Assembly: GCF_027744825.2 (NCBI RefSeq)
Contig: NW_026527057.1
Coordinates: 496,001 to 560,000, forward strand
Length of the DNA: 64,000 bases
Source of the DNA: Synchiropus splendidus
Lineage: Eukaryota; Chordata; Actinopteri; Syngnathiformes; Callionymidae
Direction of reading: 5' to 3'
Every line of letters starts with the position of its first letter. The stretch's first letter is position 1. The notes under the pieces were generated by a model. That model was given only the letters and a program-made list of their open reading frames with translations, was not told the DNA's origin and ran no database searches. The position numbers were made by a program, and so were the translations under genes. This document shows, in pieces, positions 10,269 to 22,440 of the stretch.

Positions 10269-11466
10269 TTGCGTAAAAACGCTTTTCAGCCTGAGATAAG
10301 GTGGGTTTCGGAACGCCAAACATAAAAGTGTTGATAACTTAGGAAAAACACTTCAGACAGTTTAGATTTGATGTGCAACTACTAGAAAGACCCTTTCTGC
10401 TATAGTGGGAGGTTAAAATTTCATGTTCTGAAGCTTCCCTGAAAAGTTATGGCACAATGCACAAAAACGCTTTTCAGCCTGAGATAAGGTGGGTTTCGGA
10501 ACGCCAAACATAAAAGTGTTAATAACTTTGGAAAAACACTTCAGACAGTTTAGATTTGATGTGCAACTACTAGAAAGACCCTTTCTGCTATAGTGGGAGG
10601 TTAAAATTTCATGTTCTGAAGCTTCCCTGAAAAGTTATGGCACAATGCACAAAAACGCTTTTCAGCCTGAGATAAGGTGGGTTTCGGAACGCCAAACATA
10701 AAAGTGTTGATAACTTTGGAAAAACACTTCAGACAGCTTAGATTAGATGTGCAACTACTAGAAAGACCCTTTCTGCTATAGTGGGAGGTTAAAATTTCAT
10801 GTTCTGAAGCTTCCCTGTAAAGTTATGGCACTATGCACAAAAACGCTTTTCAGCCTGAGATAAGGTGGGTTTCGGAACGCCAAACATAAAAGTGTTGATA
10901 ACTTTCGAAAAACACTTCAGACAGCTTAGATTTGATGTGCACCTACTAGAAAGACCCTTTCTGCTATAGTGGGAGGTTAAAATTTCATGTTCTGAAGCTT
11001 CCCTGAAAAGTTATGGCACATTGCGTAAAAACGCTTTTCAGCCTGAGATAAGGTGGGTTTCGGAACGCCAAACATAAAAGTGTTGATAACTTAGGAAAAA
11101 CACTTCAGACAGTTTAGATTTGATGTGCAACTACTAGAAAGACCCTTTCTGCTATAGTGGGAGGTTAAAATTTCATGTTCTGAAGCTTCCCTGAAAAGTT
11201 ATGGCACAATGCACAAAAACGCTTTTCAGCCTGAGATAAGGTGGGTTTCGGAACGCCAAACATAAAAGTGTTAATAACTTTGGAAAAACACTTCAGACAG
11301 TTTAGATTTGATGTGCAACTACTAGAAAGACCCTTTCTGCTATAGTGGGAGGTTAAAATTTCATGTTCTGAAGCTTCCCTGAAAAGTTTTGGCACAATGC
11401 ACAAAAACGCTTTTCAGCCTGAGATAAGGTGGGTTTCGGAACGCCAAACATAAAAGTGTTGATAAC
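9963..11466 (+). repeat. Nested four-monomer repeat (752 bp) inside the 11-mer
   Basis: Monomers starting at 9963, 10151, 10339 and 10527 recur at 10715, 10903, 11091 and 11279 (offset 752 = 4 x 188). Shared marks are GATTAGATG, CCCTGTAAAG with GGCACTAT, GGCACATTGCG and ACTTAGGAAA. The second copy carries a private TAT-to-TTT change in GAAAAGTTTTGG near 11388. In the second 11-mer copy the same markers recur near 12333 and 13085, so the four-monomer event preceded the 11-monomer duplication. Confidence 0.87.
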
Positions 11467-14215
11467 TTTCGAAAAACACTTCAGACAGTTTAGATTTGAT
11501 GTGCAACTACTAGAAAGACCCTTTCTGCTATAGTGGGAGGTTAAAATTTCATGTTCTGAAGCTTCCCTGAAAAGTTATGGCACAATGCACAAAAACGCTT
11601 TTCAGCCTGAGATAAGGTGGGTATCGTAACGCCAAACATAAAAGTGTTAATAACTTTGGAAAAACACTTCAGACAGTTTAGATTTGATGTGCAACTACTA
11701 GAAAGACCCTTTCTGCTATAGTGGGAGGTTAAAATTTCATGTTCTGAAGCTTCCCTGAAAAGTTATGGCACAATGCACAAAAACGCTTTTCAGCCTGAGA
11801 TAAGGTGGGTTTCGGAACGCCAAACATAAAAGTGTTAATAACTTTGGAAAAACACTTCAGACAGTTTAGATTTGATGTGCAACTACTAGAAAGACCCTTT
11901 CTGCTATAGTGGGAGGTTAAAATTTCATGTTCTGAAGCTTCCCTGAAAAGTTATGGCACAATGCGTAAAAACGCTTTTCAGCCTGAGATAAGGTGGGTTT
12001 CGGAACGCCAAACATAAAAGTGTTGATAACTTTGGAAAAACACTTCAGACAGTTTAGATTTGATGTGCAACTACTAGAAAGACTCTTTCTGCTATAGTGG
12101 GAGGTTAAAATTTCATGTTCTGAAGCTTCCCTGAAAAGTTATGGCACTATGCACAAAAACGCTTTTCAGCCTGAGATAAGGTGGGTTTCGGAACGCCAAA
12201 CATAAAAGTGTTGATAACTTTCGAAAAACACTTCAGACAGCTTAGATTTGATGTGCACCTACTAGAAAGACCCTTTCTGCTATAGTGGGAGGTTAAAATT
12301 TCATGTTCTGAAGCTTCCCTGAAAAGTTATGGCACATTGCGTAAAAACGCTTTTCAGCCTGAGATAAGGTGGGTTTCGGAACGCCAAACATAAAAGTGTT
12401 GATAACTTAGGAAAAACACTTCAGACAGTTTAGATTTGATGTGCAACTACTAGAAAGACCCTTTCTGCTATAGTGGGAGGTTAAAATTTCATGTTCTGAA
12501 GCTTCCCTGAAAAGTTATGGCACAATGCACAAAAACGCTTTTCAGCCTGAGATAAGGTGGGTTTCGGAACGCCAAACATAAAAGTGTTAATAACTTTGGA
12601 AAAACACTTCAGACAGTTTAGATTTGATGTGCAACTACTAGAAAGACCCTTTCTGCTATAGTGGGAGGTTAAAATTTCATGTTCTGAAGCTTCCCTGAAA
12701 AGTTATGGCACAATGCACAAAAACGCTTTTCAGCCTGAGATAAGGTGGGTTTCGGAACGCCAAACATAAAAGTGTTGATAACTTTGGAAAAACACTTCAG
12801 ACAGCTTAGATTAGATGTGCAACTACTAGAAAGACCCTTTCTGCTATAGTGGGAGGTTAAAATTTCATGTTCTGAAGCTTCCCTGTAAAGTTATGGCACT
12901 ATGCACAAAAACGCTTTTCAGCCTGAGATAAGGTGGGTTTCGGAACGCCAAACATAAAAGTGTTGATAACTTTCGAAAAACACTTCAGACAGCTTAGATT
13001 TGATGTGCACCTACTAGAAAGACCCTTTCTGCTATAGTGGGAGGTTAAAATTTCATGTTCTGAAGCTTCCCTGAAAAGTTATGGCACATTGCGTAAAAAC
13101 GCTTTTCAGCCTGAGATAAGGTGGGTTTCGGAACGCCAAACATAAAAGTGTTGATAACTTAGGAAAAACACTTCAGACAGTTTAGATTTGATGTGCAACT
13201 ACTAGAAAGACCCTTTCTGCTATAGTGGGAGGTTAAAATTTCATGTTCTGAAGCTTCCCTGAAAAGTTATGGCACAATGCACAAAAACGCTTTTCAGCCT
13301 GAGATAAGGTGGGTTTCGGAACGCCAAACATAAAAGTGTTAATAACTTTGGAAAAACACTTCAGACAGTTTAGATTTGATGTGCAACTACTAGAAAGACC
13401 CTTTCTGCTATAGTGGGAGGTTAAAATTTCATGTTCTGAAGCTTCCCTGAAAAGTTTTGGCACAATGCACAAAAACGCTTTTCAGCCTGAGATAAGGTGG
13501 GTTTCGGAACGCCAAACATAAAAGTGTTGATAACTTTCGAAAAACACTTCAGACAGTTTAGATTTGATGTGCAACTACTAGAAAGACCCTTTCTGCTATA
13601 GTGGGAGGTTAAAATTTCATGTTCTGAAGCTTCCCTGAAAAGTTATGGCACAATGCACAAAAACGCTTTTCAGCCTGAGATAAGGTGGGTATCGGAACGC
13701 CAAACATAAAAGTGTTAATAACTTTGGAAAAACACTTCAGACAGTTTAGATTTGATGTGCAACTACTAGAAAGACCCTTTCTGCTATAGTGGGAGGTTAA
13801 AATTTCATGTTCTGAAGCTTCCCTGAAAAGTTATGGCACAATGCACAAAAACGCTTTTCAGCCTGAGATAAGGTGGGTTTCGGAACGCCAAACATAAAAG
13901 TGTTAATAACTTTGGAAAAACACTTCAGACAGTTTAGATTTGATGTGCAACTACTAGAAAGACCCTTTCTGCTATAGTGGGAGGTTAAAATTTCATGTTC
14001 TGAAGCTTCCCTGAAAAGTTATGGCACAATGCGTAAAAACGCTTTTCAGCCTGAGATAAGGTGGGTTTCGGAACGCCAAACATAAAAGTGTTGATAACTT
14101 TGGAAAAACACTTCAGACAGTTTAGATTTGATGTGCAACTACTAGAAAGACTCTTTCTGCTATAGTGGGAGGTTAAAATTTCATGTTCTGAAGCTTCCCT
14201 GAAAAGTTATGGCAC
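10067..14215 (+). repeat. Eleven-monomer tandem duplication (2,068 bp unit)
   Basis: Bases 10067-12147 match 12135-14215 at an offset of 2,068 (11 x 188). I found one difference, CGTAAC at 11627 versus CGGAAC at 13695. The match starts after CCCTGTAAAG at 10061-10070 and stops at GGCACTAT (12148) versus GGCACAAT (14216). Markers include GGCACATTGCG near 10265/12333 and 11017/13085, GAAAAGTTTTGG near 11385/13453, and GGGTATCG near 11620/13688. Confidence 0.9.
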
Positions 14216-15038
14216 AATGCACAAAAACGCTTTTCAGCCTGAGATAAGGTGGGTTTCGGAACGCTAAACATAAAAGTGTTAATAACTTTGGAAAAACACT
14301 TCAGACAGTTTAGATTTGATGTGCAACTACTAGAAAGACCCTTTCTGCTATAGTGGGAGGTTAAAATTTCATGTTCTGAAGCTTCCCTGAAAAGTTATGG
14401 CACAATGCACAAAAACGCTTTTCAGCCTGAGATAAGGTGGGTTTCGGAACGCCAAACATAAAAGTGTTGATGACTTTCGAAAAACACTTCAGAGAGCTTA
14501 GATTTGATGTGCACCTACTAGAAAGACCCTTTCTGCTATAGTGGGAGGTTAAAATTTCATGTTCTGAAGCTTCCCTGAAAAGTTATGGCACAATGCACAA
14601 AAACGCTTTTCAGCCTGAGATAAGGTGGGTTTCGGAACGCCAAACATAAAAGTGTTAATAACTTTGGAAAAACACTTCAGACAGTTTAGATTTGATGTGC
14701 AACTACTAGAAAGACCCTTTCTGCTATAGTGGGAGGTTAAAATTTCATGTTCTGAAGCTTCCCTGAAAAGTTATGGCACAATGCACAAAAACGCTTTTCA
14801 GCCTGAGATAAGGTGGGTTTCGGAACGCCAAACATAAAAGTGTTAATAACTTTGGAAAAACACATCAGACAGCTTAGATTTGATGTGCAACTACTAGAAA
14901 GACCCTTTCTGCTATAGTGGGAGGTTAAAATTTCATGTTCTGAAGCTTCCCTGAAAAGTTATGGCACAATGCACAAAAACGCTTTTCAGCCTGAGATAAG
15001 GTGGGTTTCGGAACGCCAAACATAAAAGTGTTGATAAC

Positions 15039-15213
15039 TTTCGAAAAACACTTCAGACAGCTTAGATTTGATGTGCACCTACTAGAAAGACCCTTTCTGC
15101 TATAGTGGGAGGTTAAAATTTCATGTTCTGAAGCTTCCCTGAAAAGTTATGGCACAATGCGTAAAAACGCTTTTCAGCCGTTTCGGAACGCCAAACATAA
15201 AAGTGTTGATAAC
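15039..15213 (+). repeat. 175-bp monomer with a 13-bp deletion
   Basis: In this type B copy the tail reads TTTTCAGCCGTTTCGGAACG across 15,170-15,190. The 13 bases TGAGATAAGGTGG that normally lie between CAGCC and GTTTCGG are missing. It is the only indel larger than 2 bp in the window and was not spread by later duplication. There is no obvious long direct repeat at the break; a single G is shared. Confidence 0.93.
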
Positions 15214-15777
15214 TTTGGAAAAACACTTCAGACAGTTTAGATTTGATGTGCAACTACTAGAAAGACTCTTTCTGCTATAGTGGGAGGTTAAAATTTCATG
15301 TTCTGAAGCTTCCCTGAAAAGTTATGGCACAATGGACAAAAACGCTTTTCAGCCTGAGATAAGGTGGGTTTCGGAACGCCAAACATAAAAGTGTTAATAA
15401 CTTTGGAAAAACACTTCAGACAGTTTAGATTTGATGTGCAACTACTAGAAAGACCCTTTCTGCTATAGTGGGAGGTTAAAATTTCATGTTCTGAAGCTTC
15501 CCTGAAAAGTTTTGGCACAATGCACACAAACGCTTTTCAGCCTGAGATAAGGTGGGTTTCGGAACGCCAAACATAAAAGTGTTAATAACTTTGGAAAAAC
15601 ACTTCAGACAGTTTAGATTTGATGTGCAACTACTAGAAAGACCCTTTCTGCTATAGTGGGAGGTTAAAATTTCATGTTCTGAAGCTTCCCTGAAAAGTTA
15701 TGGCACAATGCACAAAAACGCTTTTCAGCCTGAGATAAGGTGGGTTTCGGAACGCCAAACATAAAAGTGTTGATGAC

Positions 15778-17845
15778 TTTCGAAAAACACTTCAGAGAGC
15801 TTAGATTTGATGTGCACCTACTAGAAAGACCCTTTCTGCTATAGTGGGAGGTTAAAATTTCATGTTCTGAAGCTTCCCTGAAAAGTTATGGCACAATGCG
15901 TAAAAACGCTTTTCAGCCTGAGATAAGGTGGGTTTCGGAACGCCAAACATAAAAGTGTTGACAACTTTGGAAAAACACTTCAGACAGTTTAGATTTGATG
16001 TGCAACTACTAGAAAGACCCTTTCTGCTATAGTGGGAGGTTAAAATTTCATGTTCTGAAGCTTCCCTGAAAAGTTATGGCACAATGCACAAAAACGCTTT
16101 TCAGCCTGAGATAAGGTGGGTATCGGAACGCCAAACATAAAAGTGTTAATAACTTTGGAAAAACACTTCAGACAGTTTAGATTTGATGTGCAACTACTAG
16201 AAAGACCCTTTCTGCTATAGTGGGAGGTTAAAATTTCATGTTCTGAAGCTTCCCTGAAAAGTTATGGCACAATGCACAAAAACGCTTTTGAGCCTGAGAT
16301 AAGGTGGGTTTCGGAACGCCAAACATAAAAGTGTTAATAACTTTGGAAAAACACTTCAGACAGTTTAGATTTGATGTGCAACTACTAGAAAGACCCTTTC
16401 TGCTATAGTGGGAGGTTAAAATTTCATGTTCTGAAGCTTCCCTGAAAAGTTATGGCACAATGCGTAAAAACGCTTTTCAGCCTGAGATAAGGTGGGTTTC
16501 GGAACGCCAAACATAAAAGTGTTGATAACTTTGGAAAAACACTTCAGACAGTTTAGATTTGATGTGCAACTACTAGAAAGACTCTTTCTGCTATAGTGGG
16601 AGGTTAAAATTTCATGTTCTGAAGCTTCCCTGAAAAGTTATGGCACAATGCACAAAAACGCTTTTCAGCCTGAGATAAGGTGGGTTTCGGAACGCTAAAC
16701 ATAAAAGTGTTAATAACTTTGGAAAAACACTTCAGACAGTTTAGATTTGATGTGCAACTACTAGAAAGACCCTTTCTGCTATAGTGGGAGGTTAAAATTT
16801 CATGTTCTGAAGCTTCCCTGAAAAGTTATGGCACAATGCACAAAAACGCTTTTCAGCCTGAGATAAGGTGGGTTTCGGAACGCCAAACATAAAAGTGTTA
16901 ATAACTTTGGAAAAACACTTCAGACAGTTTAGATTTGATGTGCAACTACTAGAAAGACCCTTTCTGCTATAGTGGGAGGTTAAAATTTCATGTTCTGAAG
17001 CTTCCCTGAAAAGTTATGGCACAATGCACAAAAACGCTTTTCAGCCTGAGATAAGGTGGGTTTCGGAACTCTAAACATAAAAGTGTTAATAACTTTGGAA
17101 AAACACTTCAGACAGTTTAGATTTGATGTGCAACTACTAGAAAGACCCTTTCTGCTATAGTTGGAGGTTAAAATTTCATGTTCTGAAGCTTCCCTGAAAA
17201 GTTATGGCACAATGCACAAAAACGCTTTTCAGCCTGAGATAAGGTGGGTTTCGGAACGCCAAACATAAAAGTGTTAATAACTTTGGAAAAACACTTCAGA
17301 CAGTTTAGATTTTATGTGCAACTACTAGAAAGACCCTTTCTGCTATAGTGGGAGGTTAAAATTTCATGTTCTGAAGCTTCCCTGAAAAGTTATGGCACAA
17401 TGCACAAAAACGCTTTTCAGCCTGAGATAAGGTGGGTTTCGTAACGCCAAACATAAAAGTGTTAATAACTTTGGAAAAACACTTCAGACAGTTTAGATTT
17501 GATGTGCAATTACTAGAAAGACCCTTTCTGCTATAGTGGGAGGTTAAAATTTCATGTTCTGAAGCTTCCCTGAAAAGTTATGGCACAATGCACAAAAACG
17601 CTTTTCAGCCTGAGATAAGGTGGGTTTCGGAACGCCAAACATAAAAGTGTTAATAACTTTGGAAAAACACTTCAGACAGTTTAGATTTGATGTGCAACTA
17701 CTAGAAAGACCCTTTCTGCTATAGTGGGAGGTTAAAATTTCATGTTCTGAAGCTTCCCTGAAAAGTTATGGCACAATGCACAAAAACGCTTTTCAGCCTG
17801 AGATAAGGTGGGTTTCGGAACGCCAAACATAAAAGTGTTGATGAC
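15778..17845 (+). repeat. Higher-order repeat, 11-monomer version
   Basis: The unit starts with a type B monomer preceded by GTTGATGACTTTCG and carrying CAGAGAGCTT. It is followed by GTTGACAACTTT near 15,958, GGGTATCGG near 16,130 and GGAACTCTAAAC near 17,066. The same ordered markers recur 2,068 bases later. A private AACGCTTTTGAGCC lies near 16,290. The next copy is longer by two monomers, so this is either the ancestral shorter unit or a contracted one. An earlier GTTGATGACTTT occurs near 14,468 but without the rest of the series. Confidence 0.82.
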
Positions 17846-20800
17846 TTTCGAAAAACACTTCAGAGAGCTTAGATTTGATGTGCACCTACTAGAAAGACCC
17901 TTTCTGCTTAAGTGGGAGGTTAAAATTTCATGTTCTGAAGCTTCCCTGAAAAGTTATGGCACAATGCGTAAAAACGCTTTTCAGCCTGAGATAAGGTGGG
18001 TTTCGGAACGCCAAACATAAAAGTGTTGACAACTTTGGAAAAACACTTCAGACAGTTTAGATTTGATGTGCAACTACTAGAAAGACCCTTTCTGCTATAG
18101 TGGGAGGTTAAAATTTCATGTTCTGAAGCTTCCCTGAAAAGTTATGGCACAATGCACAAAAACGCTTTTCAGCCTGAGATAAGGTGGGTATCGGAACGCC
18201 AAACATAAAAGTGTTAATAACTTTGGAAAAACACTTCAGACAGTTTAGATTTGATGTGCAACTACTAGAAAGACCCTTTCTGCTATAGTGGGAGGTTAAA
18301 ATTTCATGTTCTGAAGCTTCCCTGAAAAGTTATGGCACAATGCACAAAAACGCTTTTCAGCCTGAGATAAGGTGGGTTTCGGAACGCCAAACATAAAAGT
18401 GTTAATAACTTTGGAAAAACACTTCAGACAGTTTAGATTTGATGTGCAACTACTAGAAAGACCCTTTCTGCTATAGTGGGAGGTTAAAATTTCATGTTCT
18501 GAAGCTTCCCTGAAAAGTTATGGCACAATGCGTAAAAACGCTTTTCAGCCTGAGATAAGGTGGGTTTCGGAACGCCAAACATAAAAGTGTTGATAACTTT
18601 GGAAAAACACTTCAGACAGTTTAGATTTGATGTGCAACTACTAGAAAGACTCTTTCTGCTATAGTGGGAGGTTAAAATTTCATGTTCTGAAGCTTCCCTG
18701 AAAAGTTATGGCACAATGCACAAAAACGCTTTTCAGCCTGAGATAAGGTGGGTTTCGGAACGCTAAACATAAAAGTGTTAATAACTTTGGAAAAACAATT
18801 CAGACAGTTTAGATTTGATGTGCAACTACTAGAAAGACCCTTTCTGCTATAGTGGGAGGTTAAAATTTCATGTTCTGAAGCTTCCCTGAAAAGTTATGGC
18901 ACAATGCACAAAAACGCTTTTCAGCCTGAGATAAGGTGGGTTTCGGAACGCCAAACATAAAAGTGTTAATAACTTTGGAAAAACACTTCAGACAGTTTAG
19001 ATTTGATGTGCAACTACTAGAAAGACCCTTTCTGCTATAGTGGGAGGTTAAAATTTCATGTTCTGAAGCTTCCCTGAAAAGTTATGGCACAATGCACAAA
19101 AACGCTTTTCAGCCTGAGATAAGGTGGGTTTCGGAACGCCAAACATAAAAGTGTTGATAACTTTGGAAAAACACTTCAGACAGCTTAGATTTGATGTGCA
19201 ACTACTAGAAAGACTCTTTCTGCTATAGTGGGAGGTTAAAATTTCATGTTCTGAAGCTTCCCTGAAAAGTTATGGCACAATGCACAAAAACGCTTTTCAG
19301 CCTGAGATAAGGTGGGTTTCGGAACTCTAAACATAAAAGTGTTAATAACTTTGGAAAAACACTTCAGACAGTTTAGATTTTATGTGCAACTACTAGAAAG
19401 ACCCTTTCTGCTATAGTTGGAGGTTAAAATTTCATGTTCTGAAGCTTCCCTGAAAAGTTATGGCACAATGCACAAAAACGCTTTTCAGCCTGAGATAAGG
19501 TGGGTTTCGGAACGCCAAACATAAAAGTGTTAATAACTTTGGAAAAACACTTCAGACAGTTTAGATTTTATGTGCAACTACTAGAAAGACCCTTTCTGCT
19601 ATAGTGGGAGGTTAAAATTTCATGTTCTGAAGCTTCCCTGAAAAGTTATGGCACAATGCACAAAAACGCTTTTCAGCCTGAGATAAGGTGGGTTTCGGAA
19701 CGCCAAACATAAAAGTGTTAATAACTTTGGAAAAACACTTCAGACAGTTTAGATTTGATGTGCAACTACTAGAAAGACCCTTTCTGCTATAGTGGGAGGT
19801 TAAAATTTGATGTTCTGAAGCTTCCCTGAAAAGTTATGGCAGAATGCACAAAAACGCTTTTCAGCCTGAGATGAGGTGCGTTTCGGAACGCCAAACATAA
19901 AAGTGTTAATAACTTTGGAAAAACACTTCAGACAGTTTAGATTTGATGTGCAACTACTAGAAAGACCCTTTCTGCTATAGTGGGAGGTTAAAATTTGATG
20001 TTCTGAAGCTTCCCTGAAAAGTTATGGCAGAATGCACAAAAACGCTTTTCAGCCTGAGATGAGGTGGGTTTCGGAACGCCAAACATAAAAGTGTTAATAA
20101 CTTTGGAAAAACACTTCAGACAGTTTAGATTTGATGTGCAACTACTAGAAAGACCCTTTCTGCTATAGTGGGAGGTTAAAATTTCATGTTCTGAAGCTTC
20201 CCTGAAAAGTTATGGCACAATGCACAAAAACGCTTTTCAGCCTGAGATAAGGTGGGTTTCGGAACGCCAAACATAAAAGTGTTGATGACTTTCGAAAAAC
20301 ACTTCAGAGAGCTTAGATTTGATGTGCACCTACTAGAAAGACCCTTTCTGCTATAGTGGGAGGTTAAAATTTCATGTTCTGAAGCTTCCCTGAAAAGTTA
20401 TGGCACAATGCGTAAAAACGCTTTTCAGCCTGAGATAAGGTGGGTTTCGGAACGCCAAACATAAAAGTGTTGACAACTTTGGAAAAACACTTCAGACAGT
20501 TTAGATTTGATGTGCAACTACTAGAAAGACCCTTTCTGCTATAGTGGGAGGTTAAAATTTCATGTTCTGAAGCTTCCCTGAAAAGTTATGGCACAATGCA
20601 CAAAAACGCTTTTCAGCCTGAGATAAGGTGGGTATCGGAACGCCAAACATAAAAGTGTTAATAACTTTGGAAAAACACTTCAGACAGTTTAGATTTGATG
20701 TGCAACTACTAGAAAGACCCTTTCTGCTATAGTGGGAGGTTAAAATTTCATGTTCTGAAGCTTCCCTGAAAAGTTATGGCACAATGCACAAAAACGCTTT

Positions 20801-22440
20801 TCAGCCTGAGATAAGGTGGGTTTCGGAACGCCAAACATAAAATTGTTAATAACTTTGGAAAAACACTTCAGACAGTTTAGATTTGATGTGCAACTACTAG
20901 AAAGACCCTTTCTGCTATAGTGGGAGGTTAAAATTTCATGTTCTGAAGCTTCCCTGAAAAGTTATGGCACAATGCGTAAAAACGCTTTTCAGCCTGAGAT
21001 AAGGTGGGTTTCGGAACGCCAAACATAAAAGTGTTGATAACTTTGGAAAAACACTTCAGACAGTTTAGATTTGATGTGCAACTACTAGAAAGACTCTTTC
21101 TGCTATAGTGGGAGGTTAAAATTTCATGTTCTGAAGCTTCCCTGAAAAGTTATGGCACAATGCACAAAAACGCTTTTCAGCCTGAGATAAGGTGGGTTTC
21201 GGAACGCTAAACATAAAAGTGTTAATAACTTTGGAAAAACAATTCAGACAGTTTAGATTTGATGTGCAACTACTAGAAAGACCCTTTCTGCTATAGTGGG
21301 AGGTTAAAATTTCATGTTCTGAAGCTTCCCTGAAAAGTTATGGCACAATGCACAAAAACGCTTTTCAGCCTGAGATAAGGTGGGTTTCGGAACGCCAAAC
21401 ATAAAAGTGTTAATAACTTTGGAAAAACACTTCAGACAGTTTAGATTTGATGTGCAACTACTAGAAAGACCCTTTCTGCTATAGTGGGAGGTTAAAATTT
21501 CATGTTCTGAAGCTTCCCTGAAAAGTTATGGCACAATGCACAAAAACGCTTTTCAGCCTGAGATAAGGTGGGTTTCGGAACGCCAAACATAAAAGTGTTG
21601 ATAACTTTGGAAAAACACTTCAGACAGCTTAGATTTGATGTGCAACTACTAGAAAGACTCTTTCTGCTATAGTGGGAGGTTAAAATTTCATGTTCTGAAG
21701 CTTCCCTGAAAAGTTATGGCACAATGCACAAAAACGCTTTTCAGCCTGAGATAAGGTGGGTTTCGGAACTCTAAACATAAAAGTGTTAATAACTTTGGAA
21801 AAACACTTCAGACAGTTTAGATTTTATGTGCAACTACTAGAAAGACCCTTTCTGCTATAGTTGGAGGTTAAAATTTCATGTTCTGAAGCTTCCCTGAAAA
21901 GTTATGGCACAATGCACAAAAACGCTTTTCAGCCTGAGATAAGGTGGGTTTCGGAACGCCAAACATAAAAGTGTTAATAACTTTGGAAAAACACTTCAGA
22001 CAGTTTAGATTTTATGTGCAACTACTAGAAAGACCCTTTCTGCTATAGTGGGAGGTTAAAATTTCATGTTCTGAAGCTTCCCTGAAAAGTTATGGCACAA
22101 TGCACAAAAACGCTTTTCAGCCTGAGATAAGGTGGGTTTCGGAACGCCAAACATAAAAGTGTTAATAACTTTGGAAAAACACTTCAGACAGTTTAGATTT
22201 GATGTGCAACTACTAGAAAGACCCTTTCTGCTATAGTGGGAGGTTAAAATTTGATGTTCTGAAGCTTCCCTGAAAAGTTATGGCAGAATGCACAAAAACG
22301 CTTTTCAGCCTGAGATGAGGTGCGTTTCGGAACGCCAAACATAAAAGTGTTAATAACTTTGGAAAAACACTTCAGACAGTTTAGATTTGATGTGCAACTA
22401 CTAGAAAGACCCTTTCTGCTATAGTGGGAGGTTAAAATTT
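17846..22440 (+). repeat. Thirteen-monomer tandem duplication (2,444 bp unit)
   Basis: Bases 17846-19996 match 20290-22440 at an offset of 2,444 (13 x 188). Marker pairs are GTTGACAACTTT (18,025/20,469), GGGTATCGG (18,187/20,631), AAAACAATTCAG (18,793/21,237), GGAACTCTAAAC (19,322/21,766), TAGATTTTATG (near 19,377/21,821) and TTTGATGTTC with GATGAGGTGCG (19,805/22,249 onward). Differences seen: TTAAG versus ATAG at 17,909-17,910 against 20,353-20,354, and AAATTGTTAA near 20,841 against AAAGTGTTAA. The match ends where 19,997 is G and 22,441 is C. Confidence 0.88.

Noticed and set aside
11165..11404. Open frames of 71-79 codons on the - strand (also 13233-13472, 15288-15527, 24124-24342, 26944-27159, 28448-28666, 34647-34865, 54387-54602)
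   Set aside because: They are satellite read-through made by single substitutions (GTTATGG to GTTTTGG, CCCTCAAAGG, CCATGAAAAG) that remove a stop or create an ATG. They are copies of one another through higher-order duplication and have no coding signature.
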